Source: Ignavibacteria bacterium
Lineage (GTDB): Bacteria > Bacteroidota > Ignavibacteria > Ch128b
Direction: 5' to 3'
DNA length: 64,000 nt
Assembly: GCA_013177855.1 (NCBI GenBank)
Contig: JABLYA010000001.1
Coordinates: 124,001-188,000, forward strand
A program made the translations under genes and the position numbers. Shown one piece after another: positions 38,716 to 47,390 of this stretch (its first letter is position 1; every line of letters starts with the position of its first letter). The notes below the pieces were generated by a model, which saw only the letters and a program-made list of their open reading frames with translations, did no database searches and was not told the origin of the DNA.

Positions 38716-40783
38716 TTTTATCTCCAAGATATTTTATTGCTAATAAGGTTATATCGTCGTGTTGCGGATAATCTTTTGAGAATATTGTTAATTTTTCAAT
38801 GATTTTTTGAATGACCATATAACTTGTTTCGTTAACTGATTGACTAACAATTAGGTTTAATTGTTCAGTTCCAAACTCTTCTAATCGATTATTTCGTGCC
38901 TCAGTCACTCCGTCAGTATAAAAAAGTAAAAGATCATTTTTTTGAAGCTGAAAAGAAATTTCTTCAAGATAATTTTCATATAAGTTTCCAACATCAAGTC
39001 CGATTGCAATTCCTGAAGGTTTTAACTCAATTAATTTTGAATTGTTTAAAAACAAAATTGGGCAATGTCCAGCTCTCGCAATCTTTACTAAACCAGATTT
39101 TGAATTAATTGTAGCGTAAACTGCGCTTACAAAACTTTTTTTGTCCAGACTTTTACTTAAAATTTTATTGGCTTGAATTAAAATGTCTTTCGGGTTGATT
39201 AAGATTTTCGAAAGTGATTCAAAAATCCCTTTAACTTCTGCCATATAAAAAGCAGCAGAAATTCCTTTACCACTTACATCTGCAACGATAAACCCAAAAT
39301 TATCTTCGTCAAGCTTAAAATAATCAATGTAATCACCACCGACTTCGAATGCAGGAATAAAAGCAAATGAGACATCCAGAGATTCAATTAATGGCGTTTT
39401 TTCTGGTATTAACTTTTTTTGAACTTCTCGAGCAACTTCGAGTTCTCGTTCGAGTCTTTCTTTCTCAATTGATTTTTGAAGAAGTCTGTAATTTTGAATT
39501 GCCACAACTGAATACTCGCCAATGCTTTTTAGCGTGTTCAAGTCATCTTCATCTAAAATTGAGTTTTTATCTTTACCAATTAAAATGTAACCCAGCGTAT
39601 CTTGATTATAAACCAGAGGAATGCTTATAAGTTTATCAATCTTGGGATTAAATTCAGTAAAGAAATCAGTCACATCAATCTCAAGACTCCTCTTTGTGAC
39701 CTGGCTCTGGATCAATGAAAAAACTTTATTTTTCAAAATATCTATTAGGTCTTTACTATTTTGATCGGCTGTATAAAAATTACAATCATTCTTTGAGTCC
39801 ATTAAACAAATATAAACATCCCTTGACCCTGTGATTTTTTCTATGGTTTGAATAATAAAAGCAATTAATTCATCGATATCCAGAACTTTTGAAATCATTT
39901 GCGATAAATTTTGGAGTGATTCGATTTCAGATGTTTTCTTTTCCAAGACTTCAGTTGCAGGTAGCTGAAAGATTGTAAGTATAAGAAGTATTATTGAATA
40001 AACTAACGCCATTGCAAAAATCATATTGTATGCGGTTACTGTTGCATTAGAAAAAATTACAATCAGATCATTAATTTGATTATCTTTTTCAGATATGATA
40101 AGAGAAAAGATTACAATAAAAAGCAGGGCAATACAAAGACCAATGACTTTTAGTTTATCTTGCTTATTGAGATAGATTACCCATTTATTCTGGTAGGACA
40201 TCCAGATAAAAAAGATTACAGTTAATGTAATCAGAGTGTATTTTATAAAATCTAAGTTATAATACTTTTCAAGATTACTGCTGAGTGCTGATAGAATGAA
40301 AAAGATGATCGTTATCCTGTAATTTCTATCAATATTTTTTCTTCGTTTGGTGAAAAAAAGAATTGTTATAATGGCGAGAATTATAGAAACAAAAATAAGA
40401 TACAGAATTGTGTAAGCTCCTGAAATTAACCCGATGAATATTGTTGGTTTTATGATAATATTTTTGAGGTCTTTCAGGATTGGGCTTAAAATGTAAAGAG
40501 ATGTTTCTGAGATGAGAATAAAAAGGATTTCAAAAATTATAAAACCAAATAAGATTTGTATCTGAGAAAAATTTTTTTTCTCCTGAAACTTTAAAAGATA
40601 CTTTACAAGAGAATAGACCAATGGAATTAAAATTAAGTCACTGAGAAATGAAATCAAGAAATTTTCTTTGAATAAGAAAAATGATCTTAAAAGAATGTAA
40701 AGGATAAATAATACGATTAATATGGTATAAGAATACCTGCTGACGAAAAATAAATTTTTTATTCTACTTGTAAGTAGTCTCAT
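38702..40783 (-). CDS. Membrane-bound GAF-SpoIIE protein phosphatase
   Basis: 693 residues. Residues 1 to about 290 hold roughly eight hydrophobic helices. A coil (TEVLEKKTSEIESLQNLSQM) leads into a GAF domain (about 300-440, SRDVYICLMDSKND). The SpoIIE phosphatase (about 455-690) has VGGDYIDYF, IVADVSGKGISAAFYMAEVK, FYTDGVTEARN and QHDDITLLAI. It is probably the membrane input of the partner-switching module, acting on the STAS protein encoded next. The start overlaps the MATE gene end by 20 nt. The operon thus pairs one membrane and one soluble phosphatase. Confidence 0.9.
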   Translation of the reverse strand: MRLLTSRIKNLFFVSRYSYTILIVLFILYILLRSFFLFKENFLISFLSDLILIPLVYSLVKYLLKFQEKKNFSQIQILFGFIIFEILFILISETSLYILSPILKDLKNIIIKPTIFIGLISGAYTILYLIFVSIILAIITILFFTKRRKNIDRNYRITIIFFILSALSSNLEKYYNLDFIKYTLITLTVIFFIWMSYQNKWVIYLNKQDKLKVIGLCIALLFIVIFSLIISEKDNQINDLIVIFSNATVTAYNMIFAMALVYSIILLILTIFQLPATEVLEKKTSEIESLQNLSQMISKVLDIDELIAFIIQTIEKITGSRDVYICLMDSKNDCNFYTADQNSKDLIDILKNKVFSLIQSQVTKRSLEIDVTDFFTEFNPKIDKLISIPLVYNQDTLGYILIGKDKNSILDEDDLNTLKSIGEYSVVAIQNYRLLQKSIEKERLERELEVAREVQKKLIPEKTPLIESLDVSFAFIPAFEVGGDYIDYFKLDEDNFGFIVADVSGKGISAAFYMAEVKGIFESLSKILINPKDILIQANKILSKSLDKKSFVSAVYATINSKSGLVKIARAGHCPILFLNNSKLIELKPSGIAIGLDVGNLYENYLEEISFQLQKNDLLLFYTDGVTEARNNRLEEFGTEQLNLIVSQSVNETSYMVIQKIIEKLTIFSKDYPQHDDITLLAIKYLGDKNERI

Positions 40784-42131
40784 AAATTAACCTGGTCTTC
40801 CAGCTTCCGTTTCGAAATTTATAATACAGGATCAAAGTGTAAATAAAGATATATATTGGTAAGCTTAACCATGTAATGATAAAATTGAGTTTAAAAACTA
40901 CAGCAGATAAGTAAGCAAGAGGGAGAAAGATAAACCAATTAGTTAAGACTTCGGCTTTCATCACAAAAAATGATTGATTGGCAGCTTGCAAAACATAGGC
41001 AAGGACAATTGCAATTCCATAAAATATTTGTGAAATGCCTGCAATTTTCAAAATAGGTGAAGCTGTTTGAATTATTAATCTGTCATTTGTAATGATAAGC
41101 AAAACAGTTTCAGGTATAAATATATAAATTAATGCAAGTGAATAAGTAAAAATTGTCAGTAATTTAATCGATTCTTTCCCGTAAATCTCCGCTAATTTAA
41201 ATTTATTTATTCCAAGACTATTCCCAACCAGAGTTTGTGCTGCAATACCAAATGCAAAGCAAGGAAGCAACGACAAAAAAACCATTGAAATAACTGCTTG
41301 CGTTGCTGCTTGTTGTAGTGTACCATAAAATCCAATCAAAGCAATGAAAACTAAAAATCCAACTAAAATAAAAATATTTTGGAAAGACACTGGTAAAGAT
41401 AATTTAATTATTGATTTCACAATTTCTTTATCGAGCTCAAAGAATTTTTTTGTTCGATACCTTTTTCGATAGTAATTCAAAGTTGTTACAAAAAGATAGA
41501 AGAAAAAATCGACAACCGTTGAGATTGAGGAAGCTAAAGCAGCACCTTTCAATCCAAGCTTAGGTGCACCAAGATTTCCAAAAATCAGGACCCAATTAAA
41601 AAAGATGTTAACAACATTCAGAATAATTCCGGATATCATGAAAATTTTAGTATGTCCAATTCCAAAAAAGAATCCACGAAAAGCAACAATCATTAAAAAG
41701 AACGGTAATCCCAAAAATCTAAAGCCTATGTAATCGCTTGTTAATTTTTCTACAACTGGATCTTTAGCAATTAAATAAGAAAAATGAGGAGCTATCAAAA
41801 AAATTAATGATCCAAAAACCAGCCCTGTGAAAAATCCAAGAATTAATGAATTATTTAATATTCTTTTACAGGTTGAATAATCATGTTCACCTTCTTTTTT
41901 TGCGACCAGAATGTGTGTTCCTGTACTGAAACTTGAAAAAAAGCTTACAATTGCCCAGGTTGCAAGAACACCTAACCCCATAGCAGCAAGATTTTCTTTT
42001 GCATTTTCAAGTCGCCCTACCATCGCTGTATCGACAAGCGAGATAAGTATATGACTAGAAAGTCCAGCTAATGCGGGTAAAGCAATCTCTAAAATTTTAT
42101 TTGCAAAAAATTTTTTTGGCAAAAGACTCAT
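40764..42131 (-). CDS. MATE-family multidrug/metabolite exporter
   Basis: About 455 residues, with twelve predicted membrane helices in two pseudo-repeats. The first begins ILEIALPALAGLSSHILISL, then VDTAMVGRL, a family signature. The second begins VKSIIKLSLPVSFQNIFILV. I chose ATG at 42131; a TTG at 42185 would add a hydrophobic run before the usual N-terminus. It overlaps the membrane phosphatase gene by 20 nt, so it is the first gene of the regulatory operon. It is DinF/NorM-like; the substrate is unknown. It is divergent from the T9SS gene at 42316. Confidence 0.9.
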   Translation of the reverse strand: MSLLPKKFFANKILEIALPALAGLSSHILISLVDTAMVGRLENAKENLAAMGLGVLATWAIVSFFSSFSTGTHILVAKKEGEHDYSTCKRILNNSLILGFFTGLVFGSLIFLIAPHFSYLIAKDPVVEKLTSDYIGFRFLGLPFFLMIVAFRGFFFGIGHTKIFMISGIILNVVNIFFNWVLIFGNLGAPKLGLKGAALASSISTVVDFFFYLFVTTLNYYRKRYRTKKFFELDKEIVKSIIKLSLPVSFQNIFILVGFLVFIALIGFYGTLQQAATQAVISMVFLSLLPCFAFGIAAQTLVGNSLGINKFKLAEIYGKESIKLLTIFTYSLALIYIFIPETVLLIITNDRLIIQTASPILKIAGISQIFYGIAIVLAYVLQAANQSFFVMKAEVLTNWFIFLPLAYLSAVVFKLNFIITWLSLPIYIFIYTLILYYKFRNGSWKTRLIYETTYK

Positions 42132-42315
42132 TATCAGAACTAAGTTAATTAGCGAGATGATGAAACTCAATAATAAAACAATCAAATAATAGCAAAATCA
42201 ACTTTAGAAAGTAAAAATAAAATTAGATTGATTTTTTGTGAGAATTATGTAATTTAAAATTAAGAATGAATAAGAATTCATTACATACAAATCAAAGTAA
42301 TAAGAGAGGGGCACT

Positions 42316-43785
42316 ATGAAAAAATTTTTACTACTTTATTCAATTCTTCTATTAATTAGTTTTAACTTGAAAGCACAGGTAGTCTGGGATTCATCCTGGT
42401 ATTGTGCTTACGCAACCTGGGACCATCCAGATGCTAATGCGACGGGTTATAATACAGCCAGTGTTGCAGTTTTTGCACCTAATACTTTTGTCGCTGTTAT
42501 AAACAGACCTTCAAACAATACAGCATATCTGGTAGGATATAGAAATGCCGATTCTTCCAATGGACGTTTAGGAACATATGGTTATGGAACAACAGGTGTT
42601 GGTGGTTTTCGAATGCAATGGATTAGTGGATTTGATGTTGTAGAAATGTTGCGTCCATGGGATATTGCTGGAAAATGGGGCGACACTTTGATTTATGTTG
42701 CTAATAATGATACAGTTGAAAGAAATATTTTGGTTTTCTCGCTTGGGCAGGATTCGGTTTATTCAACTGATTTTAGAATGGCAACATTAGACAACAAACC
42801 AATTTTTGGAATTGATGTAGATGCAGCTGGAAGAGTATATGTAACTAAAGAAGGAAATGAAACAAATGAATATGGCAGAGTTTTAATTTATAATTCGATT
42901 CAAGATGATCCAGGCTGGAGTGGATTGCACTATTCTCAACCGCTTCAAATTATTACGGTTCCAGAATTGGGCTACATCCGTGGTGTTGCGGTTTCACCAG
43001 ATGGCAAGTTGATTTATGTCTCCAATTACTCACAAAGAAAAGTTTATTGTTATGTTGGAAGTCCAACTCAAGGATATACACTTTACAACGGATTTAATTT
43101 TACAATTACCGATACCATTCCAAATGCTGCTGGTAAAAGACCTGGTCCACTTAATCTTAAATTTATGCCTGAGAAAAATATTTTGCTTGTAGCTGTTGAT
43201 TCATTATTAGGAGGAAGCAGCTCATATCCTTATGGAAGAGTTTATTTCGTTAATCCAAATACGGGTGAAGTAATTGATACCATAGATGCTGCAGCCTGGA
43301 ATTTCTACATAACAGGTGCTTATAATAATCGTGGTGCTGATGGTAAACAAGGAAATGTATCAGGTTATACTTCTCTTTATGGTGTCGATTGTGATAATGA
43401 ATTTAATGTTTATACAGTTTCTTATTATGGTTGGACAGTTGATAAATGGATTCATACATTCGATTTACCAACAATTCCAATCACAATTTTGAATGTCGAA
43501 AAAACAGATGTTATTCCAGAGAACTTTGACCTAAAACAGAATTATCCAAATCCATTCAATCCACAAACTACTATTGAATTTTCACTGGTTGAAAGATCAA
43601 AGGTCTCTTTAGTCGTTTATAATGCTATTGGAGAAGTTGTTGCAGAATTAATTTCAAATTCTGAATTCGATGCAGGCACTTACAAATTTACCTTTGATGC
43701 ATCTAAACTTTCTTCAGGCACTTATTTCTATTCATTGATTAATGGGTCTAATAAGATCACAAAGAAAATGACTTTAATCAAATAA
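42316..43785 (+). CDS. T9SS-sorted beta-propeller-like protein
   Basis: 489 residues. A signal peptide (about 1-20, ending LKAQ) is followed by a body of repeated strands, with propeller-like units such as KPIFGIDVDAAGRVYVTKEG and IRGVAVSPDGKLIYVSNYSQ. The last ~85 residues are a type IX sorting domain: LKQNYPNPFNPQTTIEFSLV, then a YNAIGEVVAEL block and a final KITKKMTLIK. Such proteins are exported through the outer membrane and the tail is removed. The ribosome site is GAGAGGGG. It is first of three T9SS cargo genes in this region. The ligand is unknown. Confidence 0.82.
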   Translation: MKKFLLLYSILLLISFNLKAQVVWDSSWYCAYATWDHPDANATGYNTASVAVFAPNTFVAVINRPSNNTAYLVGYRNADSSNGRLGTYGYGTTGVGGFRMQWISGFDVVEMLRPWDIAGKWGDTLIYVANNDTVERNILVFSLGQDSVYSTDFRMATLDNKPIFGIDVDAAGRVYVTKEGNETNEYGRVLIYNSIQDDPGWSGLHYSQPLQIITVPELGYIRGVAVSPDGKLIYVSNYSQRKVYCYVGSPTQGYTLYNGFNFTITDTIPNAAGKRPGPLNLKFMPEKNILLVAVDSLLGGSSSYPYGRVYFVNPNTGEVIDTIDAAAWNFYITGAYNNRGADGKQGNVSGYTSLYGVDCDNEFNVYTVSYYGWTVDKWIHTFDLPTIPITILNVEKTDVIPENFDLKQNYPNPFNPQTTIEFSLVERSKVSLVVYNAIGEVVAELISNSEFDAGTYKFTFDASKLSSGTYFYSLINGSNKITKKMTLIK

Positions 43786-43810
43786 TAAAAACAAAATAAA
43801 GGAGAGCTCT

Positions 43811-46501
43811 ATGCGTAAAATAACAACACTTTTCTTATCGATTTTTCTTGTAATTGCGGTTAATTTACTTTTTGCGCAGCAAGAAAAATTTGTTCGTCAA
43901 ACAACCATTGCTGTTCCAGCAATAGAAGTAGCAGGATTTGGTAATGCTGTTTCAGGAGTAGATCTTGATGGTGATCAAAAAGTAGAGATTTACGCTGTTA
44001 ATAATAACTGGGATAATTCAGGTCCCGGCGAATTAGTTCCAAGAATTTATAAATTCGAATTTGATGGAACTAAATGGGATACAGTATGGCGTGCCCAATT
44101 GAATATTCCACTTCAAAATACCTGGCCCACACTTGCTATCGGTGATCTGGATGGTGATGGAAAAAAAGAAGTAATTTGGGGACCTGTTAATTTCACAGAT
44201 GCAACCCAGAATCCAAATCCACCAAGAATTGTCGTATTTGAAGTAAAAGGCGATGGCAGTGATGTTCTTGGTGTTCCAGATGGTTCTGGAAATTATCTTC
44301 CAAATGCAAAATGGAATATGGGTGTTGCTGACAATTACAACTTGAGACCTTTCAGGTGGTATGTGCAAGATATTGATAATGATGGTAAGCAAGAAGTTAT
44401 TTTTGCTAGCCGTGTTGCGGGTGAAAGATTTGGTGTAATTTCTGTTAGTGATGTTCCAGACCTGGGTGGTGGAACAGAAACATGGGTGTGGGAAGGTCAC
44501 GGTTTAGGACAAAATATTAACTCATCAACACTTTATGATTTATTTATTCTTGATGGAAATATTTATTTAATTCATCAAAATGGTACAGTTACACCAGTAC
44601 TTTATCAGGGTGGTCAATGGCTTGCAAAAACTGGTCAGGCTAATGTTGTTCCTGGTGGTTCCTGGAAATCTGCCTGTGTAGTTGATTTAGATAATAATGG
44701 AACAAAAGAAGTAGTAGTCGCCGGTTGGTCGGTTGGACAGGCAAAAGCATTTCTTTTGCAAAAAACTTCAGATACTACATTTTCTACTACAATGATTGCT
44801 GATTTTACTCCACTTATTGGTGCAAATGGTAGACTTTACGGTGGTGATTTCGGTGATTTGGATAATGATGGTTATCTAGATTTTGTATTTGGAACTCGCG
44901 ATGCAATTCCCGATGGAGCCATCTTAAGATTGAAATATAAAGGCGGTGCAATTGATAATCCAGCTAATTATGAAACTTCAATAATTGATAGTCAAATTGA
45001 TCCAACACAAATAGGTTTGAGATACGACATCATTAATATCGCTGATGTTGACAAAGATGGAAAGAAAGAAGTTGTTTATTCAAATGGAATTGGTGGTAGA
45101 ATACCATTAGTTATTCTTGATAGGGTAATGTATTATACAATTGCTCAAGCAAGAGTCGATGCAAACAATGATGGAATTCCAGATTTGAAAGTCTCAGGTG
45201 ATACTGTAACTGTTACTGGTGTAGTTACAACTCCAAATTATATTTTAAGTGCAACTACACCTGGAACATCTTATTACATTCAAGACCAAACAGGTGGTAT
45301 AAATCTTTATAAAGCCGCAGTTGTTGTAAATTTAGATTTAGGTGATTCAGTTATCGTTACAGGAAAACTTGATCAATTTAGAGGATTAACTGAACTTGTT
45401 CCTTTAACTGTCAATTTACCTGATTTAAGAGTTATTAAGAAGAATGCATGGTTACCCGAACCTGAAGTTGTAACAGCTGCTCAGTTGAATTCTAATGGTG
45501 AGCAATACGAAGGCAAACTCATCAAAATGCTCAACCTTACCAAGTCACCATATTCAGTGAATTGGCCAGCAGCAAATCAAGATGCAAATATGACCATGTA
45601 TCAAGATGCTGACTCTGTCACGATGAGAATTGATAGAGATACAGATATTGACGGTCAACCTGAACCAACTTATCCAGTAAATGTGATCGGTGTTGCTACA
45701 CAATATTCATCAGGTTCTACAGTTTATTTTGGCGGATATCAGTTACAACCAAGATATTATTCAACAGATTTTCAATCATCTCAAGCTCAGGTTACATTCA
45801 ATATCAACATGCGTGTAGCAATTCTGAAAGGTAAATTCACTCCATCGAGTGATTTGGTTGTAATTCGCGGCAGTTTCAACGGATGGGGTGGAAATGCTGA
45901 TCAATTAAGCGATCCAGATGGTGACTCAGTCTACTCAATTACAAAGACATTCAATGTTGGTGATAATCTTGAATTCAAGTTTGTCATTGTAAGAGGTGGA
46001 CAGGATTTCTGGGAAGATCAAATTCCAAACAGAACTTACACAGTTCAGGCAGGAACAAATGTTTATGATGGCGGCTACTTCAATAATGACAGTGTGTATG
46101 TTCCACAATTTCCAATTCAGTTTACCTTCTCCTGCAATATGGAATTAGAGCGATTAAGCGGAAGATTTAATCCAGCCACAGACACAGTTTCCGTAAATGG
46201 AACATTCAATGGCTGGACATCGAAGGCATGGATACTTACACCAAATCCATTAAATCCAGATTTGTATGAAGGAACCTGGACAATTAATGCAGGAGTAGGT
46301 GAGAGCATTGAATTTAAGTTCTGGTATACACCGAATAACTGGGAAAGCCGACCAAACAGAGTATATACATTTACACAGGATGATATCAATGCAGGAGCGG
46401 TGTTTTACAGTGGTTCATTTAACGATGCAAGCTTGGCGACTGTATTAAATCAGCCTGCAACGATAAGTTTACAGTTAATACCAATGGAGCGATATCGATA
46501 A
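43811..46501 (+). CDS. T9SS FG-GAP/CBM-like protein, 5' part of a frameshifted gene
   Basis: 896 residues before an early stop. Signal peptide (about 1-22, ending LFAQ). About residues 45-450 carry FG-GAP/VCBS-like Ca-binding units (IGDLDGDGKKEVIWG, DIDNDGKQEVIFAS, DLDNDGYLDFVFGT, DVDKDGKKEVVYS). An OB-fold-like domain follows (YIQDQTGGINLYKAAVVVNL). Then come repeated starch-binding-like sandwiches (RGSFNGWGGNADQLSDPDGD and NGTFNGWTSKAWILTPN). The frame is lost at TTT 46468-46470. Adding one T there restores ATISFTVNTNGAI and joins the 3' fragment, giving about 1121 residues. The ribosome site AAAGGAGAGCTC is shared with the gene at 58079. Confidence 0.75.
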   Translation: MRKITTLFLSIFLVIAVNLLFAQQEKFVRQTTIAVPAIEVAGFGNAVSGVDLDGDQKVEIYAVNNNWDNSGPGELVPRIYKFEFDGTKWDTVWRAQLNIPLQNTWPTLAIGDLDGDGKKEVIWGPVNFTDATQNPNPPRIVVFEVKGDGSDVLGVPDGSGNYLPNAKWNMGVADNYNLRPFRWYVQDIDNDGKQEVIFASRVAGERFGVISVSDVPDLGGGTETWVWEGHGLGQNINSSTLYDLFILDGNIYLIHQNGTVTPVLYQGGQWLAKTGQANVVPGGSWKSACVVDLDNNGTKEVVVAGWSVGQAKAFLLQKTSDTTFSTTMIADFTPLIGANGRLYGGDFGDLDNDGYLDFVFGTRDAIPDGAILRLKYKGGAIDNPANYETSIIDSQIDPTQIGLRYDIINIADVDKDGKKEVVYSNGIGGRIPLVILDRVMYYTIAQARVDANNDGIPDLKVSGDTVTVTGVVTTPNYILSATTPGTSYYIQDQTGGINLYKAAVVVNLDLGDSVIVTGKLDQFRGLTELVPLTVNLPDLRVIKKNAWLPEPEVVTAAQLNSNGEQYEGKLIKMLNLTKSPYSVNWPAANQDANMTMYQDADSVTMRIDRDTDIDGQPEPTYPVNVIGVATQYSSGSTVYFGGYQLQPRYYSTDFQSSQAQVTFNINMRVAILKGKFTPSSDLVVIRGSFNGWGGNADQLSDPDGDSVYSITKTFNVGDNLEFKFVIVRGGQDFWEDQIPNRTYTVQAGTNVYDGGYFNNDSVYVPQFPIQFTFSCNMELERLSGRFNPATDTVSVNGTFNGWTSKAWILTPNPLNPDLYEGTWTINAGVGESIEFKFWYTPNNWESRPNRVYTFTQDDINAGAVFYSGSFNDASLATVLNQPATISLQLIPMERYR

Positions 46502-46554
46502 TCAATGGACAGCCATTCCCAGTAGTTAATACAGTACACATAGCAGGAAGTGCA

Positions 46555-47175
46555 TTGCCATTGCAATGGCCACAGGGTGGATGGCCCAATGGTGATTCGA
46601 CTGTAGTTATAAGATTGTATGATGATGGGACAAATGGAGATTTGGTAGCAGGCGATAAGATATTCTCAAGAGATATTACATTCCCGCAGTACACAGTATT
46701 GAGAGTTGAGTACAAATATTCAATCAACTGGGGAGATGCTGTAAATAATGGTGGAGGAAATGATAATGAAGCTGGCTTTGCCCAGAATCACATTTTGAAT
46801 ATGACGAGATTTATGACAGGAGCGACAACGGTTGATACATTTGGAAGGATGGGGGATTCATATTTGACAAACATTACAGGAGTTAATGATCAGTCAGTAA
46901 CAAAGCCGACGACATATTCATTATCACAGAACTATCCAAATCCATTCAACCCATCGACAAGGATTAAATTCACACTTCCAGAGATGACAAGAGTTACATT
47001 GAAAGTTTACAATGTTCTTGGTCAGGAAGTAGCGACAATACTTGAGAACAAGGAGTTGCCGGCAGGATATTATGATTATGAATTTAATGCTGGTAATTTG
47101 ACAAGTGGAACCTATATTTATCGAATAGTTGCTGGCAATTTTGTTCAGACTAAGAAGATGATTTTGATGAAGTAA
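46555..47175 (+). CDS. T9SS sorting tail, 3' fragment of the frameshifted gene
   Basis: 206 residues in the +2 frame relative to the upstream part. It has no signal peptide or ribosome site of its own, so the ATG at 46555 is a convenience only. The frame is open from before 46471. It continues the last sandwich domain (LQWPQGGWPNGDSTVVIRLY) and ends in a type IX sorting domain (QNYPNPFNPSTRIKFTLPE, YNVLGQEVATILENKELPAG, then QTKKMILMK). A single-base loss at 46468-46470 separates it from its 5' part. A real mutation and a homopolymer sequencing error are both possible. The tail is nearly identical to that of the gene at 48978. Confidence 0.72.
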   Translation: MPLQWPQGGWPNGDSTVVIRLYDDGTNGDLVAGDKIFSRDITFPQYTVLRVEYKYSINWGDAVNNGGGNDNEAGFAQNHILNMTRFMTGATTVDTFGRMGDSYLTNITGVNDQSVTKPTTYSLSQNYPNPFNPSTRIKFTLPEMTRVTLKVYNVLGQEVATILENKELPAGYYDYEFNAGNLTSGTYIYRIVAGNFVQTKKMILMK

Positions 47176-47236
47176 AGTGATTTGATGAACAACGAAAAAG
47201 CCCTCTGATTTTCAGAGGGCTTTTTTGTTTTAAATG
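46954..47236 (+). repeat. 283-bp direct repeat, copy A (sorting tail plus terminator)
   Basis: Aligned without gaps to 50025-50307, with about 14 mismatches by hand count. Twelve are in the first 120 bp and only two in the last ~165 bp. It covers the end of the sorting domain, the stop codon, and the hairpin terminator. Confidence 0.9.
47196..47230 (+). terminator. Rho-independent terminator
   Basis: Stem of 13 bp, AAAAGCCCTCTGA (47196-47208) with its complement 47212-47224, loop TTT, followed by a T-rich run (47221-47230). It closes the T9SS gene cluster. Confidence 0.88.
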
Positions 47237-47382
47237 TATTATTGCTTTACAGATTTAATAATTAGAAGATTTTCAAATTTTTGTTTTAATTTTTAAATAA
47301 ATTTTCAACAACTGCATAAAGCTATTCATTATTATTTCCTTCATTAAATTCTTTTAATTCAATTTTATCATTAAGATTACCA

Positions 47383-47390
47383 GCATCAGT
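47383..47390. repeat. Left target-site duplication of the IS256-family element
   Basis: GCATCAGT, repeated exactly at 48753-48760. Eight-base duplications are characteristic of the IS256 family. Confidence 0.88.

Noticed and set aside
44033-44500. 155-residue minus-strand frame inside the FG-GAP gene
   Set aside because: It lies opposite the Ca-binding repeats, has no ribosome site, and its composition mirrors the coding strand.
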